This document shows, piece after piece, positions 32,729 to 41,775 of a DNA stretch of 64,000 bases; position 1 is the stretch's first letter, and every line of letters starts with the position of its first letter. A program made the translations under genes and the position numbers. Source of the DNA: Lentzea tibetensis (GTDB lineage: Bacteria; Actinomycetota; Actinomycetes; Mycobacteriales; Pseudonocardiaceae); the NCBI RefSeq assembly GCF_007845675.1, contig NZ_VOBR01000033.1, forward strand, positions 38,452-102,451. The letters are read 5' to 3'. A model generated the notes under the pieces. The model did no database searches. It was not told the DNA's origin and worked only from the letters and a program-made list of their open reading frames with translations.

Positions 32729-34125
32729 GCCGCGATGAGTCCTCGGAAGACGAGGTAGAGGTCCATGACCGCGAGCGCCAGCGGCAGCACCGCGGCGATG
32801 AGGATGGCCTCGAGGATGTCGACCGTGCGGCGCAGCGGCGGCGAGAACTTCTGGTTGGGGAAGATCACACCGAGCACCAGCGCACCCGCGCCGAGCACCA
32901 GCAGCGCGCCGAACACGAACAGCACGCGGTTCAGCTCGGACGCCTCGGCCAGCCAGCCGATCAGGATGCCCGCCGCGGCGAGCATTCCGCTCGCCAGCAG
33001 CGCGACGGCCTGTGCGCCGTTCGCGTACGCACGACCGCGCAGCATCAGCACGAGCGCGACGACGACGCCGTAGATCGGGCCCCAGACCGTGCCGTCACCG
33101 GCGGCGATGATCGCGCAGATCGCGGCGGTCACGCCGGTACCGATGATCATGCCGGTCATGTACTCGTGCGCGATCGCGGTGCGCTTCTCGATGACCGCGT
33201 ACTCCGGGAAGCCGGTGTCCTCCTTGAGGTCCTCGGCACTACCGGGCACGGTCGGCATCGGCAGCTTCGCCAGCTGGAGCGTCAACCGCGGCAGCGCGGA
33301 CATCGCGGCGAGCGCGACGGCACCGGTCGCGGCGGCGATGCCGACGACCGGGTGCGCGATCAGCGTCGCGAAGAGGAACGCGATGGCGGCGATGGTCGCG
33401 CCGGTCGCGGCGGCCACGAACACCGTGACACCGTGGCCGATCAGCAGGATCCCGGCCCACGCGAAGATCATCATCAGCACGAAGCCGAGCAGCAGGTTCG
33501 GGCGGCCCCACTCGTCCGGGACGATGTAGAAGCCCGCGACGAACGACATCGGCAGCGCACCGGCGGCGGCGATCAGCACGCCCGTGTCCGCTGCGGCGTA
33601 AGCACGTGCCACGGTCGCACCGGCCGCGAGAGCCGCGACCGCGGTGAGACCGGCGGTGATCGCGGCCGCGAGCGCGCTGCCCTGACCGTTGAACACCGGG
33701 CCGGACAGGAAGACCGCGACGGCGGAAGCGATCAGCGCCAGCGCGCCCGCGATGTGACCGAAGCGACGCGCGGTCTCCTTCGTCCACGGCCGGAAGCTGT
33801 CCGGGTTGGACTCGGCGATCGCGTCGACCACGTCGTCGTACAGCGGAGGCGGCGGGTTCTCGTTGCGGCGCCGCAACTGCAGCAGCTCGCCGTCGACGAC
33901 GCCGAGCGACGCGAGCGTGCGCGCCGGGTCGAGCGGGCTGTCGCCCAGCTTGGCCAGGCACCACCCGCCGTGCCGGACGCCGCCGTCCGGCGTCGCCTCG
34001 CGCGCCATGTCCAGCAGCATCGGCAGGAGATCGGCCACCGCCACGTCGGCAGGCAGCGCGACGTCGATACGCGTTCGTGGTGCTACCACCGTCACCCGGC
34101 TGAACACCGTCGTACCGGTCGCCAC
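32725..34125 (-). CDS. eccD: Type VII secretion channel-like protein EccD
   Basis: Polytopic core subunit of the ESX complex. It has 466 residues: a ubiquitin-like (YukD) domain at about 8-90 (SRVTVVAPRTRIDVALPADV), a linker, then eleven predicted membrane helices from about residue 125 to the end. It is the first gene of the minus-strand eccD-mycP operon, divergent from eccC across a 233-base gap that must hold promoters for both. Confidence 0.95.
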   Translation of the reverse strand: MATGTTVFSRVTVVAPRTRIDVALPADVAVADLLPMLLDMAREATPDGGVRHGGWCLAKLGDSPLDPARTLASLGVVDGELLQLRRRNENPPPPLYDDVVDAIAESNPDSFRPWTKETARRFGHIAGALALIASAVAVFLSGPVFNGQGSALAAAITAGLTAVAALAAGATVARAYAAADTGVLIAAAGALPMSFVAGFYIVPDEWGRPNLLLGFVLMMIFAWAGILLIGHGVTVFVAAATGATIAAIAFLFATLIAHPVVGIAAATGAVALAAMSALPRLTLQLAKLPMPTVPGSAEDLKEDTGFPEYAVIEKRTAIAHEYMTGMIIGTGVTAAICAIIAAGDGTVWGPIYGVVVALVLMLRGRAYANGAQAVALLASGMLAAAGILIGWLAEASELNRVLFVFGALLVLGAGALVLGVIFPNQKFSPPLRRTVDILEAILIAAVLPLALAVMDLYLVFRGLIAA

Positions 34126-34358
34126 CAGCGGCCCCCTAAGTCAGATCAGCGTCAATACGTGTTTCCCCGACCCTATTGGTCCACTCGGACGCTAGCCAGG
34201 CGGGCCTAGTATGGCCGCACCGACGGCTTCCGCACGGGCTGTTCGCGGAACACGTTCGACTGGGTTTTTTCCCGACCCACCTTCGCGCCGTGAGCGGATG
34301 CGCCATAGTGTCGGTTGCTACTGGTGGCGTAACGAAGAGTCGAAGAGGTGCCTGTCAG

Positions 34359-37300
34359 TTGAGCACGCTGCAGTTCAAGCGAACGGCACGCCTTGCTGCT
34401 CCCCGGCCCCCTGGTGGTGAGGTACACCTCGAACCGCCACCCGAGGTGCCCAGGGTCATTCCCGGCAACGTGATGATGAAGGCGATGCCCGTCGTCATGA
34501 TCGTGGCGTCCGTCGGCATGATGGCCATGATGTTCACCACGAGTGGGCGCAACCCGGCCGCGATGATCATGCCGGGCATGATGCTCATCTCGACCGTCGG
34601 CATGATGGCCGGTGGCATGGGCTCGGGCAAGGGCCAGAAGAAAGCCGAGATGAACGAGGACCGCAAGGACTACCTGCGGTACCTCGGCCAGATGCGCGAC
34701 CGCGCCCGCGAAGCCGCGGACGAGCAGCGCGCCGAGCGCGAGTGGGTCCACCCGGACCCGCAGATGCTCTGGTCGCTCGCCACGACGCGGCGCATGTGGG
34801 AACGACGTCAGAACGACCCGGACTTCTGCCACCTGCGCGCCGGTCGCGGCTCGCAGCGGCTCGCCACCAGACTCGTGCCGCCGCAGACCGGCCCGGTCGA
34901 GGAGCTGGAGCCCATCGCGACGCTGGCGCTGCGCCGTTTCGTGCGCGCCCACTCGCTGGTGCCCGAGCTCCCCATCTCCATCGCGCTGCGCGGTTTCGCC
35001 GCCGTCGGCCTGATCGGTGAGATCGAGGACCGCCGCAACCTGGCTCGCGCGCTGCTCGCCCAGCTCGCCACGTTCCACTCGCCGGACGACCTGCTGATCG
35101 CGGTCGTCTCCGCGGGCCGGACGAAGCAGCTGTGGGAGTGGGCGAAGTGGCTGCCGCACGTGCAGCACCCGTCGGACGTCGACGGCATCGGCCAGCGCCG
35201 CATGATGGCGAACTCGCTCGCCGAGATCGAGGCCATGCTCGACGAGTACCTGCGCGACCGGCAGCGGTTCACCCGCAACGCGCCGCCGCCCGCGGACCAG
35301 CCGCACATCGTGATCGTCATCGACGACGGCGACATCTCCAGGGAAGAGCAGATCATCCTGGAGGAGGGCCTGGTCGGCGTCACGCTGCTCGACCTGTCCG
35401 AGTGCCTCGGCAACCTGACCGCCCGGCGCGGCCTGCGCCTGGTGATCGAGGACGGCAAGCTCGGTGCCCGCTCCGCGAGCGGTGTCGAGTGGTTCGGCGG
35501 CCCGGACGCGCTGAGCATCGTCGAGATGGAGGCGCTCGCCAGGCGGATCTCCCCGTACCGGATGGGCGCCGCCGGCGAGGCGGGCGGTCTGGACGAGGAC
35601 CCGCTCGCGATGAGCAACAACCCGCCGCTGCTCGAGTTCATGGGCATCCAGGGCGACCCGCTGTCGTTCGACGTCCAGCAGGCGTGGCGGCCGAGGCCGA
35701 AGCGCGACCGCTACCGCATCCCGTTCGGCATCGGCGAGCACGGCCAGCAGGTCGAGCTGGACATCAAGGAAGCCGCCGAGGAGGGCATGGGCCCGCACGG
35801 CCTGTGCATCGGTGCGACCGGTTCCGGTAAGTCCGAGTTCCTCCGCACGCTCGTGCTGGGCCTGCTCGCGTCGCACTCGTCGACCGCGCTCAACATGATC
35901 CTCGTCGACTTCAAGGGTGGTGCGACGTTCCTCGGTCTGGACAAGGCACCGCACGTCGCCGCGACGATCACCAACCTCGCAGGCGACCTGACGCTCGTCG
36001 ACCGCATGAAGGACGCCATCGCGGGTGAGGTGAACCGACGCCAGGAAGTGCTGGCGAAGGGCAACTACAAGAACGTGTGGGACTACGAGAAGGCCCGTGA
36101 GAACGGCGCCCCGCTCGACCCGCTGCCCGCGCTCTTCATCTGCATCGACGAGTTCTCCGAGATGCTGACGGCGAAGCCGGACTTCATCGACATCTTCCTC
36201 CAGATCGGTCGTGTCGGCCGGTCGCTGCAGATGCACATGCTCCTCGCGTCGCAGCGGCTCGAGGAAGGCAAGCTGCGCGGTCTGGACACGTTCCTCTCGT
36301 ACCGGATCGGTCTGAAGACGTTCAACGCGGCGGAGTCCCGTGCGGCGATCGGCGTGCCCGACGCGTACGAGCTGCCGCCGATCCCCGGCTCGGGTTACCT
36401 GAGCGTGCAGGGCATGCCGCTGACCAGGTTCAAGGCGCTCTACGTCTCGGGTGCCTACCGGCCGTCCGGCATGCAGTCCGCCGGTGAGTCCGTCGCGGTC
36501 CGCAGCGACAAGCGGCCCCGCTTCTTCGTTCCCGACTACATCGAGATCCCGAAGGAGCCGGAGCGGCCGATCGAGCCGGTCGTCAAGGAGGAGAAGAAGG
36601 AGGAGGGCAACGAGCCGACCCAGCTCGACCTGATCGTCGACAGGCTCGTCGGCCAGGGCCCTCCCGCGCACGAGGTGTGGCTGCCGCCGCTCAACGAGCC
36701 TCCGACGATGGACACGATCCTGGTGCCGCTGGACGTCACCGAGGACCGCGGCCTGACCGTCCCGGGCAACCCGTACAACGGCAAGCTGGTCATCCCGGTC
36801 GGCATCGTCGACAAGCCGTTCGAGCAGAAGCGCGACCTGCTGGTCGCGGACTTCGCCGGTGCGTCCGGTCACGGCGCGGTCGTGGGTGGTCCGCAGTCCG
36901 GCAAGTCGACGATGCTGCGGTCGATCATCGCCTCGATGTCGCTCACGCACACGCCGCAGGAGGCGCAGTTCTACTGCATCGACCTCGGCGGTGGCACGCT
37001 CGCCGCGATGGAAGCGCTGCCGCACGTCGGTGGCTTCGCCGGACGTCTCGACGTCGACAAGGTCCGCCGCATGGTGGCCGAGCTCCAGGGCCTCATCACC
37101 GAGCGCGAGCTCCGCTGGCGCGAGCAGGGCATCGACTCGATGGTCGAGTTCCGCAACCGCAAGCGCGCGGGCAAGATCACCGACGACGACTTCGGCGACG
37201 CGTTCCTGATCGTCGACGGCTGGATGAACTTCCGCCAGGAGTTCGAGGCCGTCGAGCCGCAGGTGCAGGCGCTGGCCGCACAGGGCCTGTCGTACGGCGT

Positions 37301-38366
37301 CCACGTGATCGTGGCCGCCAACCGGTGGGCCGAGATCCGTCCCGCGATGAAGGACCTCCTGGGGACGCGCTTCGAGCTGCGCCTCGGTGACCCGAGCGAG
37401 TCGGAGATCGACCGCAAGGTCGCCGTCAACGTGCCCGCCGGCCGTCCCGGCCGCGGCCTCACGGCGGACCGGCTGCACTTCCTCGCCGGCCTGCCCCGCA
37501 TCGACACGATCCAGGACCCGCAGACGATCTCGGCCGGTGTGCAGGACCTGGCCGCCAAGCTCAACGCGGCGTGGCGCGGCAAGCACGCGCCCGCGGTGCG
37601 GATGCTGCCGGACCTCATGCCGTACGACCAGTTCATGCAGCAGGTCCAGGCCCAGCGGCCGAACCGCGGCCACCTGGTCCCGGTCGGCGTCAACGAGGAC
37701 GAGCTGGCCCCGGTCTACCTGGACTTCGATGCAGACCCGCACTTCTACACGCTGGCCGACGGCGAGTCCGGCAAGACGAACATCCTGCGCACGATCGTGC
37801 GCGGCATCATGACCAGCTACACCTCGCAGGAGGCGTTGATCCTGCTGGTCGACTACCGCCGCACGATGCTCGGTTTCATCGACACCGACCACCTGCTGGC
37901 CTACGCGGTGTCGTCCGCGCAGCTCGGCGACATGGTCAAGGACGTCCGCAGCTCCCTGAACGGCCGGCTGCCCGGCCCGAACGTCACGCAGGAAGAGCTC
38001 AGGAACAGGTCGTGGTGGAAGGGCCCTGAGGTCTTCGTCGTCGTCGACGACTACGACCTCGTGGCCCCGCAGGGTGCGCCGAACCCGCTGCAGCCGCTGT
38101 CCGAGTTCATCCCGCAGGCGAAGGACGTCGGTCTGCACATCGTCGTGACCCGCCGCATGGGTGGCGCGTCGCGCGCGATGTTCGACCCGGTCCTCGGCAA
38201 GCTGAAGGAGATCTCGGCACCGATCTTCGTCGGTTCCGGTTCCAAGGAGGAAGGCAACATCGTCGGCAACCTCAAGGCGTCGCCGCAGCCTCCTGGCCGG
38301 GGCACGCTGGTGACCCGCAAGCACGGGCAGCAGCGCATCCAGTACGCCTGGATCCAGCCCGACTAG
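34359..38366 (+). CDS. eccC: Type VII secretion motor ATPase EccC, three ATPase domains
   Basis: FtsK/SpoIIIE-type motor that recognises WXG100 substrates and drives export. A TTG start at 34359, with GAGGTG upstream, gives MSTLQFKRTARLAAPRPPGG, 1335 residues. Upstream codons to 34176 are open but unlike EccC. Two N-terminal membrane helices lie at about 45-90. Three P-loops are intact: GATGSGKSE near 485, GGPQSGKST at 843-851 and GESGKT at 1135-1140. Walker B strands are FICIDE, FLIVDG and FVVVDD. It is a single fused EccCa-EccCb, as in ESX-4-type systems. Confidence 0.96.
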   Translation: MSTLQFKRTARLAAPRPPGGEVHLEPPPEVPRVIPGNVMMKAMPVVMIVASVGMMAMMFTTSGRNPAAMIMPGMMLISTVGMMAGGMGSGKGQKKAEMNEDRKDYLRYLGQMRDRAREAADEQRAEREWVHPDPQMLWSLATTRRMWERRQNDPDFCHLRAGRGSQRLATRLVPPQTGPVEELEPIATLALRRFVRAHSLVPELPISIALRGFAAVGLIGEIEDRRNLARALLAQLATFHSPDDLLIAVVSAGRTKQLWEWAKWLPHVQHPSDVDGIGQRRMMANSLAEIEAMLDEYLRDRQRFTRNAPPPADQPHIVIVIDDGDISREEQIILEEGLVGVTLLDLSECLGNLTARRGLRLVIEDGKLGARSASGVEWFGGPDALSIVEMEALARRISPYRMGAAGEAGGLDEDPLAMSNNPPLLEFMGIQGDPLSFDVQQAWRPRPKRDRYRIPFGIGEHGQQVELDIKEAAEEGMGPHGLCIGATGSGKSEFLRTLVLGLLASHSSTALNMILVDFKGGATFLGLDKAPHVAATITNLAGDLTLVDRMKDAIAGEVNRRQEVLAKGNYKNVWDYEKARENGAPLDPLPALFICIDEFSEMLTAKPDFIDIFLQIGRVGRSLQMHMLLASQRLEEGKLRGLDTFLSYRIGLKTFNAAESRAAIGVPDAYELPPIPGSGYLSVQGMPLTRFKALYVSGAYRPSGMQSAGESVAVRSDKRPRFFVPDYIEIPKEPERPIEPVVKEEKKEEGNEPTQLDLIVDRLVGQGPPAHEVWLPPLNEPPTMDTILVPLDVTEDRGLTVPGNPYNGKLVIPVGIVDKPFEQKRDLLVADFAGASGHGAVVGGPQSGKSTMLRSIIASMSLTHTPQEAQFYCIDLGGGTLAAMEALPHVGGFAGRLDVDKVRRMVAELQGLITERELRWREQGIDSMVEFRNRKRAGKITDDDFGDAFLIVDGWMNFRQEFEAVEPQVQALAAQGLSYGVHVIVAANRWAEIRPAMKDLLGTRFELRLGDPSESEIDRKVAVNVPAGRPGRGLTADRLHFLAGLPRIDTIQDPQTISAGVQDLAAKLNAAWRGKHAPAVRMLPDLMPYDQFMQQVQAQRPNRGHLVPVGVNEDELAPVYLDFDADPHFYTLADGESGKTNILRTIVRGIMTSYTSQEALILLVDYRRTMLGFIDTDHLLAYAVSSAQLGDMVKDVRSSLNGRLPGPNVTQEELRNRSWWKGPEVFVVVDDYDLVAPQGAPNPLQPLSEFIPQAKDVGLHIVVTRRMGGASRAMFDPVLGKLKEISAPIFVGSGSKEEGNIVGNLKASPQPPGRGTLVTRKHGQQRIQYAWIQPD

Positions 38367-38377
38367 CCCGGAAATCG

Positions 38378-38413
38378 AACGGGGCCCGCAGCCGGAAGGC
38401 TGCGGGCCCCGTT
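38378..38413 (+). terminator. Terminator after eccC
   Basis: Sixteen-base perfect arms AACGGGGCCCGCAGCC and GGCTGCGGGCCCCGTT around GGAA, followed by CTTTTGG, 11 bases after the eccC stop. Confidence 0.92.
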
Positions 38414-38440
38414 CTTTTGGTGGTAGCAGGGGTGTTGCTA

Positions 38441-38597
38441 CCAGCCCCCCAGTACCGGTTCACCGGCCGCGATCAAGAGGGAGAGGTCGCGGACGGTGTG
38501 ACGGCGGTGGCATCCCCCAGTTTCAATGTCACCGTCGTCCCGGTGATTGACACTCTGCCGCAGCCCGCTCACTTGCCGCTCACACATCGATGACGCG
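38441..38597 (+). promoter_or_regulatory. SARP upstream region with 11-bp GCTCAC repeats, copy A
   Basis: A block beginning AGCCCCCCAG-TACCGGTT and containing the 26-base dyad CCGCGA...TCGCGG (38468-38493) around ATCAAGAGGGAG, then GCATCCCCCAG. It is followed by GCTCAC at 38567 and 38578 and a degenerate GATGAC at 38589, 11 bases apart. TACACT at 38616 could be a -10. The same order and spacing recur before the Hsp70-like gene. Direct repeats with an 11-base period are typical of SARP binding sites. Confidence 0.6.
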
Positions 38598-38650
38598 GCT
38601 ACGTCGCCACCCGCCTACACTCGCGGCGCTGCGACCGTTTGGGGGGATCA

Positions 38651-41491
38651 GTGCGAGTCGAGTACCGCGTCCTAGGACCGTTGGAGGTCCTCGTGGACGG
38701 CCGTCCGGTGATCGTCCCTGCTGGACGCGGGCGCACACTGCTCGCCACGTTGTTGTTGCGCGCCAACCGTTTCGTGTCCGTCGACGAGCTGATCGACCGC
38801 CTGTGGGACGGTGAGCCGCCGAGCCCGGACCGGGCGAAGACGACGCTGCAGATGGTGGTGACGCGGCTGCGTCAGGCGCTCGGTGACGCGAACTGCGTGC
38901 GCACCGCGACCGGCGGCTACGTCGTCGAGGTCACGCCTGACCAACTCGATCTGACGCGGTTCCGGTCACTGGCCGCGCGGCACCGGTACGCGGACGCACT
39001 CGCGCTGTGGACCGGCCCCGCGCTGGGGAACGTGGCGTCCGACGCGCTGCACCGCGACGACGTCGCACCGCTGCTCGAAGAACGACTGGTCGTCGTCGAG
39101 CAGGGGATGGAGGCCGACCTCGCCGCCGGTCTCGCGGGTGAGCTGGTGCCGGAGCTGCGCGGCCTGACCCAGGAGCACCCGTTCCGCGAGAGGTTCTGGG
39201 TTCAGCTGATGCTGGCGCTGCACCGGTCCGGCCAGCAGGCCGAGGCTCTCGCCGCGTACCGCGAGGTCAGCGGGCTGCTGGCCGAGGACCTCGGCATCGA
39301 CCCGTCACCCGCGTTGCGCGAACTGCACCAGCAGCTGCTGAGCGGTGACGTGCCCGTGCCGTCCGGGTGGAAGGTGCTGTGCCAGCTGCCGCCGGACACC
39401 GGTGACTTCGTCGGCAGGGACAAGCTGTTCGACCAGGTCCGCGACCTGCTGACAGCGGGGCAGGCGGTGCCGATCGTGGTCGTCAGCGGCGCGCCGGGTG
39501 CGGGCAAGAGCGCGTTCACCGTTCGCACCGCACACCGCCTGCGCGACGCTTTCCCCGACGGCCAGCTCTTCGTGCGCCTGGACGGCGCGGGCCGGGCTCC
39601 GCGTGATCCGGCCGAAGTGCTGGGTGACCTGCTGACGGCACTGGGCGAGAGCGTGTCGGCTCTGCCGGACGGTCTAGCGGCCCGCGCCGCGGCGTTCCGG
39701 ACCCGAGTCGCGGATCGGGCGGTGCTGATCGTGCTCGACGACGCTGCTTCGGCGGAGCAGGTGGAACCGTTGTTGCCCGGTACCGCGCGCAGTGCCGTGC
39801 TGGTCAGCAGCAGGCGCCAGCTCGGCGGTCTGAGCGGGGTGCGGGGACTGCGCCTGCCGCCGTTCGACACCGGCGAGGCGTTGTCCCTGTTGACCAGGAT
39901 GGTCGGCGCGGACCGGATCGCGCGGGAACACGAGGCCGCGACCGTGCTCGCCGAGCTGTGCGGTGGCCTGCCACTGGCGTTGCGCGTGGTCGGTGCCCGG
40001 CTGACCGCCAGGTCGTCGCTGCCGCTGTCCGCGCTGGCCACCAGGCTCGCCGACGAACGCCGCAGGCTGGACGAGCTGGCGACCCGCGACATGGAGGTCA
40101 GGGCGACCTTCGGACCGAGCTACGAGGCACTGCCGCCGGACGCGGCGAGTGCGTTCCGCAGGCTCGGCGTGCTCGGCGCGGCGGACGTCGCGAGCTGGGT
40201 GGTCACCGCGCTGACCGGCCAGCGGGACGGTGATCGCCTGGTGGAGCAGCTGGTCGAGGCGAACCTGCTGGACGAGGTGGGCGTCGATGCCACCGGTGAG
40301 CCCCGCTACCGGCTGCACGACCTGCTGGCCGTCTACGCGAGCGAGTTGGCGGAGGCGGAGGACCCGGCCGAGCAGACCGCGGCGAAGCGCCGGTACGTGG
40401 AGGCGTTGTGCGCGCTGACCCACCGGGCGTGGGAACAGCTGGAAGTCATCATCGACGAGGTCGAGCCCCCGCCGTTCGAGCTGCAGGAGGTGCTGCCCGC
40501 GGACGAGGTGGCCCGCCTGACGGCCAACGGCCCTGCCTGGCTGCTGGCCGAACAGCTGCTGCTGGACCGAGGTGCGCGCCTGTGCCTGCGGGAGGGCTGG
40601 GTCGACCTCGCGGCAGGCTTGGTGGAACGCGCGATGCGGCACCTCGACGTCTTCTACCCGCTGGACCACGTGATCGCCACGCTGGGCGAGCTCAGCGTCG
40701 CGGCCAGGGCCGTCGGTGACCTCCGCGGCTCGTGGGTCTTCGCCAACAGCAGGCTGCTCCAGATGGCCAGACTCGGCGTGGACGACGCACTGCTGGCGTC
40801 GATCGGCGAGTGCGCGGACGCGTTCGCGGAGCTGGGCCATCACGCCGAGCTCGCCTCCGTGCTCGCCGCCCAGGCCCACTTCACCCGCGTCCACACCGGC
40901 AAACCGGCCCTGTCCCTCGCGGAACGAGCCGTCGACGCCGCACGCGTCAGCGGCAACGAGCAGATCTACCTGTCCGCACTGCGCGAGCTGGCGTCGATGC
41001 TGGCCGACAGCGATCGCTACGCCGAGGCGGTGCCGATCTTCGACGAGTCGCTTGAGCTGGCGTCCCGCTTGGGGGCTGGCCCCGAATCCCAGGTGCAGTA
41101 CCGAATAGCCCTCTACGCCATGGCGAACGGGGATCCCGAACGGGCCCGCGTGGCGTCGGACAGAGCAGTGGAACTGGTGGACGGCATGGATGATCTGCGA
41201 GCCATCGCCTACGTCACCACGATGGCCGGTCGCGTGGCCGCCGCGTGCGGCGACGGCACGACAGCTCTCGTGCACGCCGAACGCGCCGCGCAGATCTTCG
41301 ACCAGGTCAACGAGGGCATCGGCGCACTCGGCGCGCTCGCCACCAAGGCCGAGGCGTTCCTGTTGCTCGACAGGCGTGACGAGGTCGTCCGCCTGGTCGA
41401 CGAGACGCTCGTCAAGTACGGGGGCGTCGGCGCCGTCGAACACGAGGAGCGCCTCCGTATCGTGCGTGCCAAGGCTTTGTCGTCCGTCTGA
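38651..41491 (+). CDS. SARP/AfsR-type transcriptional regulator with NB-ARC and TPR domains
   Basis: A 946-residue regulator. GTG 38651, after GGGGGG, gives MRVEYRVLGPLEVLVDGRPV. Domains: OmpR-type winged helix about 1-90, bacterial transcriptional activation domain about 95-245, NB-ARC ATPase from about 255 with P-loop GAPGAGKSA near 280 and Walker B VLIVLDD near 360, then helical TPR-like repeats from about 600. This is the AfsR layout, an ATP-dependent activator sensing a partner through the C-terminal half. It stands alone between eccC and the Hsp70-like gene, flanked by terminators. Its upstream 11-bp repeats suggest autoregulation and control of the following operon. Confidence 0.93.
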   Translation: MRVEYRVLGPLEVLVDGRPVIVPAGRGRTLLATLLLRANRFVSVDELIDRLWDGEPPSPDRAKTTLQMVVTRLRQALGDANCVRTATGGYVVEVTPDQLDLTRFRSLAARHRYADALALWTGPALGNVASDALHRDDVAPLLEERLVVVEQGMEADLAAGLAGELVPELRGLTQEHPFRERFWVQLMLALHRSGQQAEALAAYREVSGLLAEDLGIDPSPALRELHQQLLSGDVPVPSGWKVLCQLPPDTGDFVGRDKLFDQVRDLLTAGQAVPIVVVSGAPGAGKSAFTVRTAHRLRDAFPDGQLFVRLDGAGRAPRDPAEVLGDLLTALGESVSALPDGLAARAAAFRTRVADRAVLIVLDDAASAEQVEPLLPGTARSAVLVSSRRQLGGLSGVRGLRLPPFDTGEALSLLTRMVGADRIAREHEAATVLAELCGGLPLALRVVGARLTARSSLPLSALATRLADERRRLDELATRDMEVRATFGPSYEALPPDAASAFRRLGVLGAADVASWVVTALTGQRDGDRLVEQLVEANLLDEVGVDATGEPRYRLHDLLAVYASELAEAEDPAEQTAAKRRYVEALCALTHRAWEQLEVIIDEVEPPPFELQEVLPADEVARLTANGPAWLLAEQLLLDRGARLCLREGWVDLAAGLVERAMRHLDVFYPLDHVIATLGELSVAARAVGDLRGSWVFANSRLLQMARLGVDDALLASIGECADAFAELGHHAELASVLAAQAHFTRVHTGKPALSLAERAVDAARVSGNEQIYLSALRELASMLADSDRYAEAVPIFDESLELASRLGAGPESQVQYRIALYAMANGDPERARVASDRAVELVDGMDDLRAIAYVTTMAGRVAAACGDGTTALVHAERAAQIFDQVNEGIGALGALATKAEAFLLLDRRDEVVRLVDETLVKYGGVGAVEHEERLRIVRAKALSSV

Positions 41492-41500
41492 CACGCGTCA

Positions 41501-41525
41501 GGCCCGCAGTGTCCAGCTGCGGGCC
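41501..41525 (+). terminator. Terminator after the SARP gene
   Basis: Nine-base perfect arms GGCCCGCAG and CTGCGGGCC with a 7-base loop, 10 bases after the stop. Confidence 0.75.
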
Positions 41526-41535
41526 CGACAGCGTG

Positions 41536-41692
41536 CCTTGCCCCCCAGGCAACCGGTTCCGCCGCGATCAAGAGGGAGAAGTCGCGGTGGCCGAGTCGGT
41601 GTCGGCTTCCCCCAGAGGCCTCCGCCGTCTCACCGGCGAGGACTACTTTGTCAGGCGTCGCTCACAGACCGCTCACACCTGGTTCACACGGT
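41536..41692 (+). promoter_or_regulatory. Hsp70-like gene upstream region with 11-bp GCTCAC repeats, copy B
   Basis: Homologous to copy A: CCCCCCAG, ACCGGTTC, the dyad CCGCGA...TCGCGG around TCAAGAGGGAGAAG (41561-41586), CTTCCCCCAG, then GCTCAC at 41660 and 41671 and GTTCAC at 41682, each 11 bases apart. GATCAAGAGGG to first repeat is 94 bases here and 96 in copy A. It lies about 85-215 bases upstream of the Hsp70-like start codon. Confidence 0.6.
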
Positions 41693-41775
41693 CCGGCGGT
41701 GTGGACGGTGCTGAAGCGGGCGCGCGCTCGGGTCTGATCAGGTATGCATGTGCTGCCTGAACGAGGGGAAGGTGC

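Noticed and set aside
34176-34358. Upstream in-frame extension of eccC
   Set aside because: The residues are unlike EccC and occupy the divergent promoter region; the TTG at 34359 has a ribosome binding site and the expected N terminus.
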